A program made the position numbers and the translations under genes. From contig NZ_JALJWV010000001.1 of assembly GCF_024169655.1 (NCBI RefSeq), positions 1,059,001 to 1,123,000 on the forward strand: 64,000 bases of DNA, given 5' to 3'. Position 1 is the stretch's first letter. Every line of letters starts with the position of its first letter. Of this stretch, positions 39,454 through 49,358 are shown one piece after another. This DNA comes from Pseudomonas marginalis (lineage in GTDB: Bacteria > Pseudomonadota > Gammaproteobacteria > Pseudomonadales > Pseudomonadaceae). The notes under the pieces are model-generated. The model made no database searches. It had not been told where the DNA came from and was given only the letters and a program-made list of their open reading frames with translations.

Positions 39454-39986
39454 AGTGTGTTTCTCCGTGACGTTGGAATTATGTATCCCCGTGTTGCTTC
39501 ACTGTAGATGACGATTTGGCACGGGCTTGGTTCAGCGTTAATTGGGTTTTTCTGGGGGTAGCGTGGGTTATCCACAGGCGGGCGATTTATCCCCAGGCGC
39601 GGCTGGGTGTGAGACAGCGCTGTCTTTATGGCGAGGGTTAGTCGGCAAGATGGGGTTGACCGAGGGTGAATCGTTTCAGGTTATTGCCGCCAAGGATAAT
39701 GCGCTGGGGCGTTGAGAGAAAGTGAAAATCGCAAGATGCATTATTTCGGATTTGGTAACAGTGACGGATTGTCGCTGTTAAACGGGGGAGTTTGCTGGTG
39801 TGGCGGCCTTGTAGTCAGCCCGGGGAGTGGGGTGTATATGCGTTTCTTTGGTAACGGCGGCTTATGGTTCCGCCCTTACGGCGGGTCACTTTTGAAAAGC
39901 GCAAAAGTAACCCAAACGCTCTTGCCCCACCACTCGGCACCGCCCCTCCCACATTTGGATCTCCATAGCGGCGTTTTTTTGGGTGG
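39454..39986. other. Intergenic region gcd/TonB-receptor with a palindromic repeat
   Basis: No believable gene. The left part (39454-39700) is the gcd promoter region. An imperfect inverted repeat at 39883-39913 (arms GGGTCACTTTTG and CAAAAGTAACCC) belongs to a repeat class common between Pseudomonas genes. An open frame across it (39712-39990) is a by-product of that repeat. A REP-like tail (CACCGCCCCTCCCACATTTG) follows at about 39939. Confidence 0.5.
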
Positions 39987-42005
39987 TTAGAAGGTGGTGC
40001 GTAGGCCCACTTGCACGCTTCTGCCTGCTGCCGGGGCGATGTCGCGCAGGATCGAGCTGGCGTAGCGCACGGTCTGGTTGGTCAGGTTTTCGCCGTTGAC
40101 GAACGCCAGCCACTGGCTGCCGCCGACGTTGAAGCGATAGCCGGCGCTGGCGCCTAACGTGGTGTAGCCGTCGGTGCCGTTTTCGTTGGTCGGCACGCGG
40201 CCTTGCCCGGCGGCGTGTTCGATGTCGATGCGTGCTTGCCAGCGGTCCAGTTCCCACAACAAGCCGCTGTTCAGGCGCAGCGGTGCGATGCGTGGCAGGG
40301 CTTCGCCGGTGTCGAGGTTGGTGGCGCGGGTGTAGTCGCCTGACAGTTCCAGCGCGAATTTGCCGTAGGCGCTTTCGCCGAGCTTCCAGTGATCCTGGGC
40401 TTCAAAGCCGGCGAAACGGGCGCGTACTCCCGAGTATTTGTATTCAGGGATGCCGGCTGCGTCTTCTTCACCTTCGTCGTTCAGTGTGCGACCTGTGCCC
40501 AGCAGGCCGATGTAGTTGGAGAAGCGGCTGTAGAACACGCCGAAGCTGCCTTTGTGCGTGCCGTTGTCAAAGCGCAGGGCCAGGTCGCTGGACACGGCTT
40601 TTTCTTTTTTCAGGTTGGCGTCGCCTAATTCGTAGGTGCCGGTGGCGACGTGGGCGCCGTTGGCGTACAGCTCGTAGAAGGTCGGCGCGCGTTCGGTGTA
40701 GCCCAGGGTCGCGGCCAGGGACCAGATTGGCGTGAGGGTGTAGACCGCGCCGGACGATAGGCTGCCGGCGGTGAAGTCGTTGGTTTTGTTGGCATTGGCG
40801 AAACGTGCGTTGCCTTTGCCGTCCGGGTCGACGCTGGTGTGCTCCAGGCGTCCGCCGAGGCTGAGTTTCAGGCGTTCGGTGGCCTGCATTTCTTCGAGGA
40901 TAAACAGTGCGCCGGTGTTGGTGTCGGTCTGGGGCACGAAGGCTTCTTCGCCGAGGGCCGAGAATTCGTTGCGGGTCACTTGTGCGCCGACCACGCCGTC
41001 GAACGGGCCGAGCGGCTGGTGGCGCGCTTCAACCCGTGCTTCGTAGCCCTTGTTCTTGAAGACCGTGCCGGTTTCGCCGCCTTCGATTTCGCGGTGTTCG
41101 TAGTCGGTGTAGCCCGCGTCGAGTTTCACCGAGGTGAACGGGCCTTGCAGGTTGCGGATCTCGGAGGCAAACGCGTAGTGGTCCTGCTTCATGCGGATGC
41201 GCACCGCCTGCTCGGCGGGTGAGCCGTAGTTGCTGTCGTAGGTGCTGTAGGACAGCCCGGCATAACCGTCGTCCCAGGTGTAGGAACCGCCCAGCGCTCC
41301 GCCGTCCTGGCGCCCGTCGCTGTTGCCCAGGCGGCCGTTTTTGCCGGGGCCGTCTTCGGTCTCCGGGGCGTGGCGGCTGCGGGCCTGGCCCGGGATTTTC
41401 AGGTCATTGAATTGCCGCGCGTTGGCGTCCAGGTGCAGGGCGAAGGTGCCGTTGCCGGCTTCGAGCTTGCCCGCGCTGCTGCGCGTGGTGTCGGCGCCGC
41501 CGTAGCGTAATTCACCGGCGCCGTGGATGCCTTCGATGGCTTCGGTGGGGATGCGGTTGTCGAAGGTGTTGACCACGCCGCCGATGGCGCTGCCGCCGTA
41601 CAACAGGGCCGCCGGGCCACGCACGATTTCGATGCGGTCGACGTTGACCGGGTCCAGCGGGACGGCGTGGTCGTAGGACAGCGACGAGGCATCCAGTGCG
41701 CCCACGCCGTTGCGCAGGATGCGAATGCGGTCGCCGTCCTGGCCGCGAATGATCGGTCGGCTGGCGCCCGGGCCGAAGTAGGACGACGACACGCCCGGCT
41801 GCTTGTTCAGGGTTTCGCCGAGGCTGCCTTTTTGTTGCAGGGTCAGGTCATCGCCTTCCAGCACGGTGGTCGGTGAAGCCAGTTGCTCGCTGCCCAACGG
41901 GTTGGCGGTGATGACTTGGGGTGGCAGTTCCAGCGCGTGGGCTTCGGAGCAGATCAGCAGGGCGGCGGCGAGGGGGGACAAGCGCCAGGCAGAGGAGAGG
42001 GACAT
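39987..42005 (-). CDS. znuD: TonB-dependent receptor, ZnuD-like zinc uptake
   Basis: A 672-residue outer-membrane receptor. Signal peptide about residues 1-24 ([20 protein letters not shown]), then the plug domain ([57 protein letters not shown]) and a 22-strand barrel ending in the aromatic VGLRTTF. The plug sequence is the ZnuD type, used for zinc (and possibly haem). A Zur-type palindrome lies 76 bases upstream of the start, consistent with induction by zinc starvation. An orthologue is expected in P. aeruginosa (PA0781). Function by family; metal preference inferred. Confidence 0.88.
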   Translation of the reverse strand: MSLSSAWRLSPLAAALLICSEAHALELPPQVITANPLGSEQLASPTTVLEGDDLTLQQKGSLGETLNKQPGVSSSYFGPGASRPIIRGQDGDRIRILRNGVGALDASSLSYDHAVPLDPVNVDRIEIVRGPAALLYGGSAIGGVVNTFDNRIPTEAIEGIHGAGELRYGGADTTRSSAGKLEAGNGTFALHLDANARQFNDLKIPGQARSRHAPETEDGPGKNGRLGNSDGRQDGGALGGSYTWDDGYAGLSYSTYDSNYGSPAEQAVRIRMKQDHYAFASEIRNLQGPFTSVKLDAGYTDYEHREIEGGETGTVFKNKGYEARVEARHQPLGPFDGVVGAQVTRNEFSALGEEAFVPQTDTNTGALFILEEMQATERLKLSLGGRLEHTSVDPDGKGNARFANANKTNDFTAGSLSSGAVYTLTPIWSLAATLGYTERAPTFYELYANGAHVATGTYELGDANLKKEKAVSSDLALRFDNGTHKGSFGVFYSRFSNYIGLLGTGRTLNDEGEEDAAGIPEYKYSGVRARFAGFEAQDHWKLGESAYGKFALELSGDYTRATNLDTGEALPRIAPLRLNSGLLWELDRWQARIDIEHAAGQGRVPTNENGTDGYTTLGASAGYRFNVGGSQWLAFVNGENLTNQTVRYASSILRDIAPAAGRSVQVGLRTTF

Positions 42006-42080
42006 CGGACATTCCTTGGCAAAACGACAAAAAAGAGAAGGCGGCAGACGTTATCGAACGGCTTGTTTTTGATTGTTATC

Positions 42081-42093
42081 GTTATAATATAAC
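42081..42093 (-). promoter_or_regulatory. Zur-type operator
   Basis: GTTATAATATAAC, a perfect palindrome with a single central base. It matches the core of known gammaproteobacterial Zur boxes (GTTATAnnATAAC type) and lies in the promoter of the ZnuD-like receptor. Confidence 0.8.
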
Positions 42094-42217
42094 ATCTCTT
42101 TTTGCTCTGAAAAGAGCAACTTTTCCCCAGGGGCTATATTCAATGCGGTGCTTCCACCTGTTCGCCCCGTCGGCTAAGGTGCGTGGCTGTATTTCCTCTT
42201 TTTGCGATAGGCCTGGC

Positions 42218-42451
42218 ATGACCGCGACAAGCAACGACCCGCTTCACGGCGTGACTCTGCAACACGTCCTCACCACCCTGGTGGAACACTACGAATGGAG
42301 TGGTTTGGCCGAGCGCATCGATGTTCGCTGCTTCAAGAGCGACCCGAGCATCAAGTCGAGCCTGACGTTTCTGCGCAAAACCCCGTGGGCGCGGGAGAAA
42401 GTCGAAGGGCTGTACGTGAAACTGATGCGCACCAAACGCCCGTTGGACTGA
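42218..42451 (+). CDS. VF530 family DNA-binding-like protein
   Basis: A 77-residue protein of the VF530/DUF2132 family. The segments [25 protein letters not shown] and [29 protein letters not shown] are characteristic. The family has a small helical fold and presumed nucleic-acid binding; its cellular role is unknown. I place the start at 42218 ([11 protein letters not shown]), since the longer upstream frame runs through the znuD promoter. It lies four bases before the Pr6Pr gene, so the two are coupled. Confidence 0.88.
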   Translation: MTATSNDPLHGVTLQHVLTTLVEHYEWSGLAERIDVRCFKSDPSIKSSLTFLRKTPWAREKVEGLYVKLMRTKRPLD

Positions 42452-42455
42452 ACCC

Positions 42456-43079
42456 ATGAAGCGCTGTGTAGCGGCGGCCGCCCTGGCCGGTTGGGTGGGG
42501 TTGGCGGTTCAGCAATACCTGATTTTCTATTCGCGCTGGTCGACGGGCGCCAGCCTGTTGGGCGGGCTGGTCAACTTTTTCAGCTTCTTCACGGTGCTGA
42601 CCAACACCCTGGTGGTGGTGGTGCTGAGCTACGCCGTGGTTGAGCGTGATTCAGCGGCGAAGCGGTTTTTCCTGGCGCCCAGGGTCAGCAGCGCGATTGC
42701 CGTCAGCATCGTGCTGGTGAGCCTGGCCTATAACCTGTTGCTGCGGCATTTGTGGCAGCCCGAGGGGTTCCAGTTCATCGCCGACGAATTGCTGCACGAC
42801 GTGATGCCGCTGCTGTTTGTCGTCTACTGGTGGCGCTGCGTGCCCAAGGGGGCTTTGCGGTTCAGGCACATTGGCCTGTGGGTGCTGTACCCGCTGGTGT
42901 ACTTCGCCTATGTGCTGCTGCGCGGGGATTTGCTCGGGCAGTACCAGTACCCGTTTTTCGACGTCGGTACCCTCGGTTATCCACAGGTGTTCGTGAATGC
43001 CGGGGGGATTCTGGCGGGGTTTGTGCTGATTGCGCTGGCGGTGGTGGGCTTGGACACATGGCTCAAGCAGGCCCGATAA
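42456..43079 (+). CDS. Pr6Pr family membrane protein
   Basis: A 207-residue integral membrane protein with six helices. The conserved family features are YSRWSTGASLLGGLVNFFSFFTVLTNTLV, the DELLHDVMPLLFVVYWW segment and YPLVYFAYVLLRG near the end. Function is unknown. It is cotranscribed with the VF530 gene. Confidence 0.85.
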   Translation: MKRCVAAAALAGWVGLAVQQYLIFYSRWSTGASLLGGLVNFFSFFTVLTNTLVVVVLSYAVVERDSAAKRFFLAPRVSSAIAVSIVLVSLAYNLLLRHLWQPEGFQFIADELLHDVMPLLFVVYWWRCVPKGALRFRHIGLWVLYPLVYFAYVLLRGDLLGQYQYPFFDVGTLGYPQVFVNAGGILAGFVLIALAVVGLDTWLKQAR

Positions 43080-43732
43080 AAAGGCGCGGCTTGCTCGCGA
43101 TAGCAGGGGGCCAGACGAGCCTGTTGTGATTGATACACCGCTATCGCGGGCAAGTCCGGCGCCCACCGTTGACCGAGTTGTTCATGAGAACACGCTCCAA
43201 TGTGGGCTTGCCGGCCCGAACATCTACCCTATCAACCCCCCCGCATTCGCCGTCATCGGCATCGCCCACAGTGGCGTTCGCGCGCGGCTTCCTCTCCTCA
43301 TTTTTTGTTTAATTATTTAGTGGGTTTGGCCAAGTAAGTGCTGCTATTTTCTGCGCGTGTAATCCTGTTCTTACATACTTGTTAGTTGCTGATAGATTCT
43401 CATTAATCTTCATGTAGCCGTTTTCCTACGGATACTTTTAAAGTTTTGGCAAAACGCCATAGTTTTCCTATGTGTCTGGGTGTAACAAGGCTACGCAAGT
43501 TTGCGAAACAGACGGCTTACTTGCTCGTGATAGACCTAGACAATTGTCTCGCTTCGAACGCACTCCTGTTTTGCAATACAAATAATTGGAAAAGACTGTT
43601 TTGCGCGCCATCGCGTGATCCCAATTGTTGTCGAGGTGAAATAGGAAGTTGAAACCTGTTCGTCGCTTGTTTGATGAGTCCTACGCACTGCTGCGGCAGG
43701 GTTTCTTTTTATTAATGTGTGAGTACTGGTAA
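43080..43732. other. REPIN then AT-rich leader of the first fimbrial operon
   Basis: A REPIN-like pair at 43084-43162 (CGGCTTGCTCGCGATAGC and GCTATCGCGGGCAAG) is followed by about 420 bases that are clearly AT-richer than the genome (43300-43732). This AT-rich stretch is the promoter/leader of the fimbrial operon. I found no gene, no clear invertible element and no named operator. A short frame at 43446-43652 has no family resemblance or ribosome site. Confidence 0.5.
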
Positions 43733-44254
43733 ATGAAAAGCAAAATGAAAACTGCACTGTTGTCTATCGGGCTGCTGATGGGTTCGGCATCCGTTGTTCA
43801 GGCGGCGGATGGAACCGTTACGTTCATCGGCTCGGTCCACTCGGGGGCTTGCTCCATTAAGCCTGACTCCGTCGATCAGACCGTTCACCTGGGGGCGATC
43901 GCAAAGCATCAGTTGCAAAGCGGCGGCAAGTCTGAAGCCCGACGTATGCTTATTGAACTTGAAGGCTGCGATTTGACTGGCCTCACTGATAACACCGTGA
44001 CGACCACCTTCACCGGTGCACCCTCGGGCGCTGTGCCTGGCGCGATCGGCACGGTCGGCGGTGCGGGTGGCATCGGCATCATGATGACGCATGGCAACAA
44101 ACTCGTTGAGCTGGGTGTCCCTACGACTCCGCAGGCCATTGTCGTCGGTGATAACACCCTGGAGTTCGGTGCCTATGTACAAGGCGCCGCTGCGGACCCG
44201 ATCGTCCCTGGCAGTTTCAGCGCGGTAACCAATTTCACCTTGGCTTATCAGTGA
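43733..44254 (+). CDS. Type 1-like major fimbrial subunit
   Basis: A 173-residue pilin. A signal peptide of about 25 residues (ending SVVQA) is followed by DGTVTFIGSVHSGACSIKPDSVDQTVHLGAI, where the N-terminal donor strand and first cysteine lie. The second cysteine is in LEGCDL. The C-terminal FTLAYQ is the usual beta-zipper end with penultimate tyrosine, recognised by the chaperone. It is the first gene of the chaperone-usher operon and is followed by a GC hairpin, as expected for a highly expressed shaft pilin. Confidence 0.9.
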   Translation: MKSKMKTALLSIGLLMGSASVVQAADGTVTFIGSVHSGACSIKPDSVDQTVHLGAIAKHQLQSGGKSEARRMLIELEGCDLTGLTDNTVTTTFTGAPSGAVPGAIGTVGGAGGIGIMMTHGNKLVELGVPTTPQAIVVGDNTLEFGAYVQGAAADPIVPGSFSAVTNFTLAYQ

Positions 44255-44260
44255 GTTTTC

Positions 44261-44285
44261 CCCCCGCCACTTAAGGTGGCGGGGG
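44261..44285 (+). terminator. Hairpin after the major pilin gene
   Basis: CCCCCGCCAC, short loop, GTGGCGGGGG; no T-tract follows. It probably attenuates or stabilises mRNA so that the pilin exceeds the usher. Confidence 0.7.
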
Positions 44286-44304
44286 ACGCTGGCGGGAGAA
44301 AACG

Positions 44305-44865
44305 GTGAAAACATTCATACGCCTTGCTATCACCTCTTCATTGACGATGTTCATCAACCCTAGCGTGTTCGCGCAGGAGCCTGCGCAAGGCGCCGGGGTC
44401 GTCACGTTGGGGGGGGAGATCATTGACTCAGCTTGCGGGCTGGAATTGGTCAGTGCCGATCAATCCATCGAGATGGCTCCCGAACCCATAGGTCGGCTCT
44501 TGCGAAATACGATGGGCGAACCACACCCCTTCCAGCTGCGTCTGGTCAATTGCTCATTGAGTCGCCCCGACCCGTCGCGGCCAGGCGTCAGTCTGCCGGA
44601 TTGGCAGCATCTGCAAGTGACCTTTGACGGGGCTCGCGATAGAGACGGTCGCTCCTTTGCTGCCTTCGGCGATTCAGAGGGGATTGCCCTTCATATCTGG
44701 GACGCGGCTGGTCAAGAGAGTGTTCCGGGTGAGCCGATGCCTCTGCTGCCGTTGGCTGAAGGTGACATGACACTTCACTACACGCTTCGCCTGATTGGAA
44801 ACGGACTGCCGCTGGTGCCTGGCGCTCACCTTGCTGCGGTGCGGTTCAAGTTGGAATACTTTTGA
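44305..44865 (+). CDS. Minor fimbrial subunit
   Basis: A 186-residue pilin with a signal peptide (MKTFIRLAITSSLTMFINPSVFAQ). VTLGGEIIDSACGLELVSADQSIEM holds the first cysteine and LVNCSLSR the second. The C-terminus is VRFKLEYF. It is a weakly conserved minor subunit between major pilin and usher. It starts 50 bases after the major pilin gene. Confidence 0.85.
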   Translation: MKTFIRLAITSSLTMFINPSVFAQEPAQGAGVVTLGGEIIDSACGLELVSADQSIEMAPEPIGRLLRNTMGEPHPFQLRLVNCSLSRPDPSRPGVSLPDWQHLQVTFDGARDRDGRSFAAFGDSEGIALHIWDAAGQESVPGEPMPLLPLAEGDMTLHYTLRLIGNGLPLVPGAHLAAVRFKLEYF

Positions 44866-44884
44866 ACAGTGATGGGTTGTTTTC

Positions 44885-47488
44885 ATGTTGAATGCGTCGA
44901 AGATCAAAAAAACGCTCCGCCCAAGCCTGTTTGGCGGGTTGATGTCAGCGGTGGGAACTGCATTGGGTGCAGGGGATATCGAGTTTAATACCGATGTTCT
45001 TGATCTCGTTGACCGCACCAATATTGACTTGTCTCAGTTTGCTCGCAGTGGGTTTATTCTGCCGGGCACCTACTCGATGGTTGTGCAGATCAATAGCCAG
45101 CCTATTTCTGAGCAATCGGTGACGTTTTATCCCCCCGATGATGACCCCAAAGGCAGTCAGGCCTGTGTGTCGCGCGCTCTTGTGGAGCAGTTGGGCCTCA
45201 AGGCCTCCGGCGCTGCCGGGCTCACCTGGTGGAAAGGCGGGGAGTGCCTGGATATTCAAGGCTTGCCGGGTATGGAAGTCGCCGGCGATTTGGCCACCTC
45301 CACGCTGAACATCAACCTCCCCCAGGCCTACCTTGAATACAGCGCCATCAACTGGGACCCACCCTCCCGCTGGGACGAGGGGGTGCCGGGGTTGCTGGTT
45401 GACTACAACGTGACGGCGCAAGCCAGTCACCAAAAGAATGACAGTGTCCGCCATAACTTCAGTGGCAACGGCACCGTGGGCGCCAATGCCGGGGCCTGGC
45501 GCCTGCGGGCGGACTGGCAGGGGCGTGTCGACAGAGACCGCGATCAGGCGGCCAGGCATCCGACGCTGGAGTGGAGTCGCTACTATGCCTATCGCGCCAT
45601 TCCTGCGCTCAAAGCGCGCCTGGTACTGGGTGAGGACTACCTGTATTCGGACCTGTTCGACAGCTTCCGTTTTACCGGTGCTGCACTCAACTCGGATGAA
45701 AGCCAGCTGCCACCCAACTTGCGCGGTTACGCACCTGAAGTGGTCGGGGTCGCCAAGACCAATGCAAGGGTCATCATCAGCCAGCAGGGGCGTGTGCTGT
45801 ATGAAACGCTGGTCGCGGCCGGACCGTTTCGTATTCAGGACCTGAATGACGCCGTGAGCGGCAGGCTGGATGTGCGGGTGGAAGAGCAGGATGGTTCGGT
45901 CCACACGTTCCAGATCGATACGGCGGGTGTTCCCTACCTGACGCGGCCTGGACAAGTGCGTTACAAACTGGCGAGTGGGCGACCGTCCAATCTTCAGTAC
46001 GGCGGCGATGGTGACTTTTTCGGCAGTGGCGAGTTCTCGTGGGGCATCAGTAACGGCTGGTCGTTGTATGGCGGCGGTATAACCGATAACAACTACCGTG
46101 CGCTGTCGGTCGGTGCCGGTCGTGACCTGTTGGCGTTCGGTGCTGTGTCGCTGGATGCAACTCAGTCGCACGCGAGTGTGTGGAATGAGACGCTCTCGGG
46201 GAAATCCTACCGCCTTCAATACTCCAAGAAGTTTGAAGAATACGACAGCCAAGTCACCTTTGCCGGTTACCGCTTTTCCGAGAAGAACTACTTGAGCATG
46301 AGTGAATACCTCGATGCTCGACATTACGGGAGAAACGGCGAACTCGCCGGGCTCGACAAAGACAGTGAGTACAGCGGCAGTTGGAAACCGATTGGTGGCA
46401 GCAAGGCACTTTATACGGCCACGCTGAATAAGCAGTTTCGGGATCTGGATGCCACGGTTTACCTGAGTTACAACAAACAAACGTATTGGGAGCGCCCGGC
46501 CACTCAGCGTTGGAACGTGTCGATGTCACGCTACTTCAATGTTGGCAGCGTCAAGAACTTGAGCGTTTCGCTGAATATGTATCGCACTCAGGAATACAAC
46601 TATAAGGATAACGGCATGGCGCTGACGGTCAGTCTGCCGTTGGGGCGCAGCGGCACGCTGTCGCTGGATGCCAATAGGGCGGCAGGCAAGAACAGTTTTT
46701 CGACGCGCTACAGTGATCGCCTCGATGAGCGTAATAGCTACCAGCTCAGTGCCAGCGATAACGCTGCCAGTGGTTATCTGAGTCATATCGGTGACCAGGC
46801 AGACATCGATCTCGCCGCCAGTAAACAACAAGGCGATTACACCAGCCTCAGTGTCTCGGCGCGTGGTGGCGGCACGCTCACGCCTTACGGTGCGGCACTG
46901 CATCGTACCAACAGCACGGGCGGCACCCGCCTGATGGTCGATACCGCCGGTGTGCCCGATGTGCCTGTGCGGGGTTATGGCGCGCCGACCCGCAGCAACG
47001 CCTTCGGCAAAGCGGTCATTTCCGATATCGGCAGCTATCAGCGCACGGCGGCCAGTGTCGATCTGGAGAGTTTGCCGAGCAATGTCGAAGCCACTCAATC
47101 CGTCACGCAACTGACGCTCACCGAAGGGGCGATCGGTTATCGATTCCTGGACGTGATTTCCGGCCAGAAGGCCATGGCGGTTCTGCGCCTGCCGGATGGC
47201 AGTTCCCCGCCCTTCGGCGCGACGGTGAAGAACGTCAAACAGCAGGACACCGGGATTGTGAATGACGGCGGCAATGTCTACCTCAGCGGTATTCAGCCCG
47301 GCGAAGAGATGATCGTCAGTTGGGGTGGGGCCGAACGATGCGTCCTCACGCTCCCAGGCGTTTTGCCCGCCGATGGCTTGACCCATGCCCTGCAACTGGG
47401 CTGCCGCAGGGTAGCCACTGATCAATCCTTGCCCGAGCCAGCCAAGCTGACCGGGAAGCCTACCGATATGGAGAACACATCCTCATGA
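44885..47488 (+). CDS. Fimbrial outer-membrane usher
   Basis: An 867-residue usher, the outer-membrane pore and assembly platform. The N-terminal domain is FNTDVLDLVDRTNIDLSQFARSGFILPGTYSM, then the 24-strand barrel with the plug (DESQLPPNLRGYAPEVVGVAKTNARVIISQQGRVLYET) and two C-terminal domains. The final cysteine pair (CVLTLPG and LGCRRVA) is in place. It overlaps the chaperone gene by four bases. The start is at 44885; a signal peptide is present but irregular (charged MLNASKIKKTLRPS then LFGGLMSAVGTALGA). Confidence 0.95.
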   Translation: MLNASKIKKTLRPSLFGGLMSAVGTALGAGDIEFNTDVLDLVDRTNIDLSQFARSGFILPGTYSMVVQINSQPISEQSVTFYPPDDDPKGSQACVSRALVEQLGLKASGAAGLTWWKGGECLDIQGLPGMEVAGDLATSTLNINLPQAYLEYSAINWDPPSRWDEGVPGLLVDYNVTAQASHQKNDSVRHNFSGNGTVGANAGAWRLRADWQGRVDRDRDQAARHPTLEWSRYYAYRAIPALKARLVLGEDYLYSDLFDSFRFTGAALNSDESQLPPNLRGYAPEVVGVAKTNARVIISQQGRVLYETLVAAGPFRIQDLNDAVSGRLDVRVEEQDGSVHTFQIDTAGVPYLTRPGQVRYKLASGRPSNLQYGGDGDFFGSGEFSWGISNGWSLYGGGITDNNYRALSVGAGRDLLAFGAVSLDATQSHASVWNETLSGKSYRLQYSKKFEEYDSQVTFAGYRFSEKNYLSMSEYLDARHYGRNGELAGLDKDSEYSGSWKPIGGSKALYTATLNKQFRDLDATVYLSYNKQTYWERPATQRWNVSMSRYFNVGSVKNLSVSLNMYRTQEYNYKDNGMALTVSLPLGRSGTLSLDANRAAGKNSFSTRYSDRLDERNSYQLSASDNAASGYLSHIGDQADIDLAASKQQGDYTSLSVSARGGGTLTPYGAALHRTNSTGGTRLMVDTAGVPDVPVRGYGAPTRSNAFGKAVISDIGSYQRTAASVDLESLPSNVEATQSVTQLTLTEGAIGYRFLDVISGQKAMAVLRLPDGSSPPFGATVKNVKQQDTGIVNDGGNVYLSGIQPGEEMIVSWGGAERCVLTLPGVLPADGLTHALQLGCRRVATDQSLPEPAKLTGKPTDMENTSS

Positions 47489-48246
47489 TGCTCAAAACGC
47501 GCCTCACACTCCAAGCCTTCACGCTGCTGGCCCTGGGCTTGAGCCAGAGCGCCAACGCGGCGGTTGGCCTGGATCGTACCCGAGTGATTTTTGATGGTGG
47601 CAAAGAGGCCACCAGCGTGAACATCACCAACAACAACACCCAGTTGCCGTATTTGGCTCAGGGCTGGATCGAGGACGAAGAGGGCAAAAAAATCACCTCG
47701 CCCTTGATCGTGCTCCCGCCGGTTCAACGCCTGGAGCCAGGGAAGCAAAGCCAGGTGAAAGTTCAGGCGTTGCCGGCGGCCAAATCGTTACCGCAGGATC
47801 GAGAGACGGTCTACTACTTCAACTTGCGGGAAATTCCGCCGCGCAGCGATAAGGCCAACACCCTGCAAATTGCGCTGCAGACCCGGATTAAATTGTTCTA
47901 TCGGCCGCAAGCCATTGCGCCAAGCCAGCAAGACTTATCCAACCCGTGGCAGGAAAAACTGACCCTTACCCGCGAAGGCGAGCGTTACCAGGTGAATAAC
48001 CCTACGCCTTACTACGTGACCCTGGTGGATGCGCGCAGCACCAAGGACGGTAAAACCGTACCGGGCTTCGAACCCCTGATGGTTCCGCCCAAAGGCACGC
48101 TGACCTTGGGGCCAACGGCCACCGTACTCGGCACAACGCCTTATTTGGCCTATGTGAATGATTACGGCGGGCGTCCGGTACTGGCATTCACCTGCGGTGG
48201 CAATACTTGCAAGGTCAACTCGCAAGTATCGACGCCTAATGAATAG
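47485..48246 (+). CDS. Fimbrial periplasmic chaperone
   Basis: A 253-residue PapD-like chaperone that completes the pilin fold by donor-strand complementation. Signal peptide to about residue 25, then AVGLDRTRVIFDGGKEATSVNITNNNTQLPYLAQGW, the chaperone signature YYFNLREIPP, and the second immunoglobulin-like domain. Two cysteines near the C-terminus (CGGNTC) mark the FGL/FGS-like end. It overlaps the usher. Confidence 0.95.
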   Translation: MMLKTRLTLQAFTLLALGLSQSANAAVGLDRTRVIFDGGKEATSVNITNNNTQLPYLAQGWIEDEEGKKITSPLIVLPPVQRLEPGKQSQVKVQALPAAKSLPQDRETVYYFNLREIPPRSDKANTLQIALQTRIKLFYRPQAIAPSQQDLSNPWQEKLTLTREGERYQVNNPTPYYVTLVDARSTKDGKTVPGFEPLMVPPKGTLTLGPTATVLGTTPYLAYVNDYGGRPVLAFTCGGNTCKVNSQVSTPNE

Positions 48247-48267
48247 TGCCTGCTGCTGGAGAACGTC

Positions 48268-48840
48268 ATGAAGTCGCGCAATGTGAAGGTCTTGGGCGGC
48301 CTGTTACTGGTCTTTGCGGGGGGCGCACAGGCCGAGGATGTCGAGGGCATGAATGGGTTGCTGAAGATTTCCGGGGCCATGCATGAAACCCCCTGCAGCC
48401 TGGAGATGGCCTCACTCCATCAAACGGTCGACCTGGGCGCCGTGTCGACCAGCCAGTTGCAGCGTCCCGGCGATCAGGCAAAACCGGTGGCGTTTCAGCT
48501 GCGGTTTACCGATTGCCACCGCACCGCAGGCAGCATCCGCAGTGAACGTACCGGGAACCTGACCTGGAGTGCCTTTCAACCCGTGCTGTCGGTGGCGTTT
48601 TCCGCGCCCGCCGATGCCGATGATCCGCGGTTGGTCAAAGTGCAAGGCGTCACCGGGATGGGCCTGCAATTGACCGATGCACTGGGGCGGGATGTGCAGT
48701 TGGGCGCCAGGGGCGAACCGTTGTTTTTACCCCTGGGCGGCAATGTCCAGACCTGGAATGTTCAACCCACGCGCACCTCCGCGGCGTTGACCAGTGGGGC
48801 GTTTCGGGCCGTGGTGGATTTCAGGCTCAATTATGAGTAG
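48268..48840 (+). CDS. Minor fimbrial subunit
   Basis: A 190-residue pilin. Signal MKSRNVKVLGGLLLVFAGGAQAE, first cysteine in MHETPCSLEMASLHQTVDLGAV, second in FTDCHRTAG, end VVDFRLNYE. It follows the chaperone by 21 bases. Confidence 0.87.
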   Translation: MKSRNVKVLGGLLLVFAGGAQAEDVEGMNGLLKISGAMHETPCSLEMASLHQTVDLGAVSTSQLQRPGDQAKPVAFQLRFTDCHRTAGSIRSERTGNLTWSAFQPVLSVAFSAPADADDPRLVKVQGVTGMGLQLTDALGRDVQLGARGEPLFLPLGGNVQTWNVQPTRTSAALTSGAFRAVVDFRLNYE

Positions 48841-48850
48841 GGGCAGAGTG

Positions 48851-49345
48851 ATGGCAACCTCAACCGGCCCGTGGGCCATTCTTATCGCTGGCAGCCTGCT
48901 GTGGGCTGTCGGCCAAGGCGTGCAAGCTGAAACCAGCCTGACCATCCGCGCGGTCATCATCGCGCCGCCGCCCTGTGTCATTAACAACGGCAGTACGCTC
49001 GATGTGCCGTTTGGGAACGACCTGCTGACGTCGCGGGTGGACGGGGTCAATTATCGTCGAGACGTGCCTTACACCGTCAGGTGCGACTCTCCCTTCAGCA
49101 ACGCGTTGACCCTCGAACTCAAGGGTTCGGGGGCTGCGTTCGACAATCGTGTGCTGGTGACCCGCAAACCGGATCTTGGGGTCAAGCTGTTCGTGAACGG
49201 GGCTGACTGGCCGCTGAATACGGCGGTGAATTTTACCTATCCGAACTTTCCGGTGGTGCAGGCGGTGCCGGTCAAACGGGCGGGCAGCAAGCTGACGGGA
49301 GGCGCATTTGATGCGACCGCCACCCTTGTGGTCGATTACCAATGA
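48851..49345 (+). CDS. Minor/adaptor pilin
   Basis: A 164-residue pilin with signal MATSTGPWAILIAGSLLWAVGQGVQA. AVIIAPPPCVINNGSTLDVPFGNDLL carries the first cysteine and the proline-rich start typical of adaptor subunits; VRCDS holds the second. I choose the ATG at 48851 because AGGGG lies seven bases upstream; an ATG at 48833 overlaps the previous stop. The next gene is a clear relative. Confidence 0.85.
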   Translation: MATSTGPWAILIAGSLLWAVGQGVQAETSLTIRAVIIAPPPCVINNGSTLDVPFGNDLLTSRVDGVNYRRDVPYTVRCDSPFSNALTLELKGSGAAFDNRVLVTRKPDLGVKLFVNGADWPLNTAVNFTYPNFPVVQAVPVKRAGSKLTGGAFDATATLVVDYQ

Positions 49346-49358
49346 AGAGGAACGATCA

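Noticed and set aside
39712..39990. Short frame MRESENRKMHYFGFG
   Set aside because: Runs through an intergenic repeat; such frames recur in Pseudomonas genomes as by-products of it.
43446..43652. 68-codon frame in the fimbrial leader
   Set aside because: No ribosome site and no family resemblance in an AT-rich leader.
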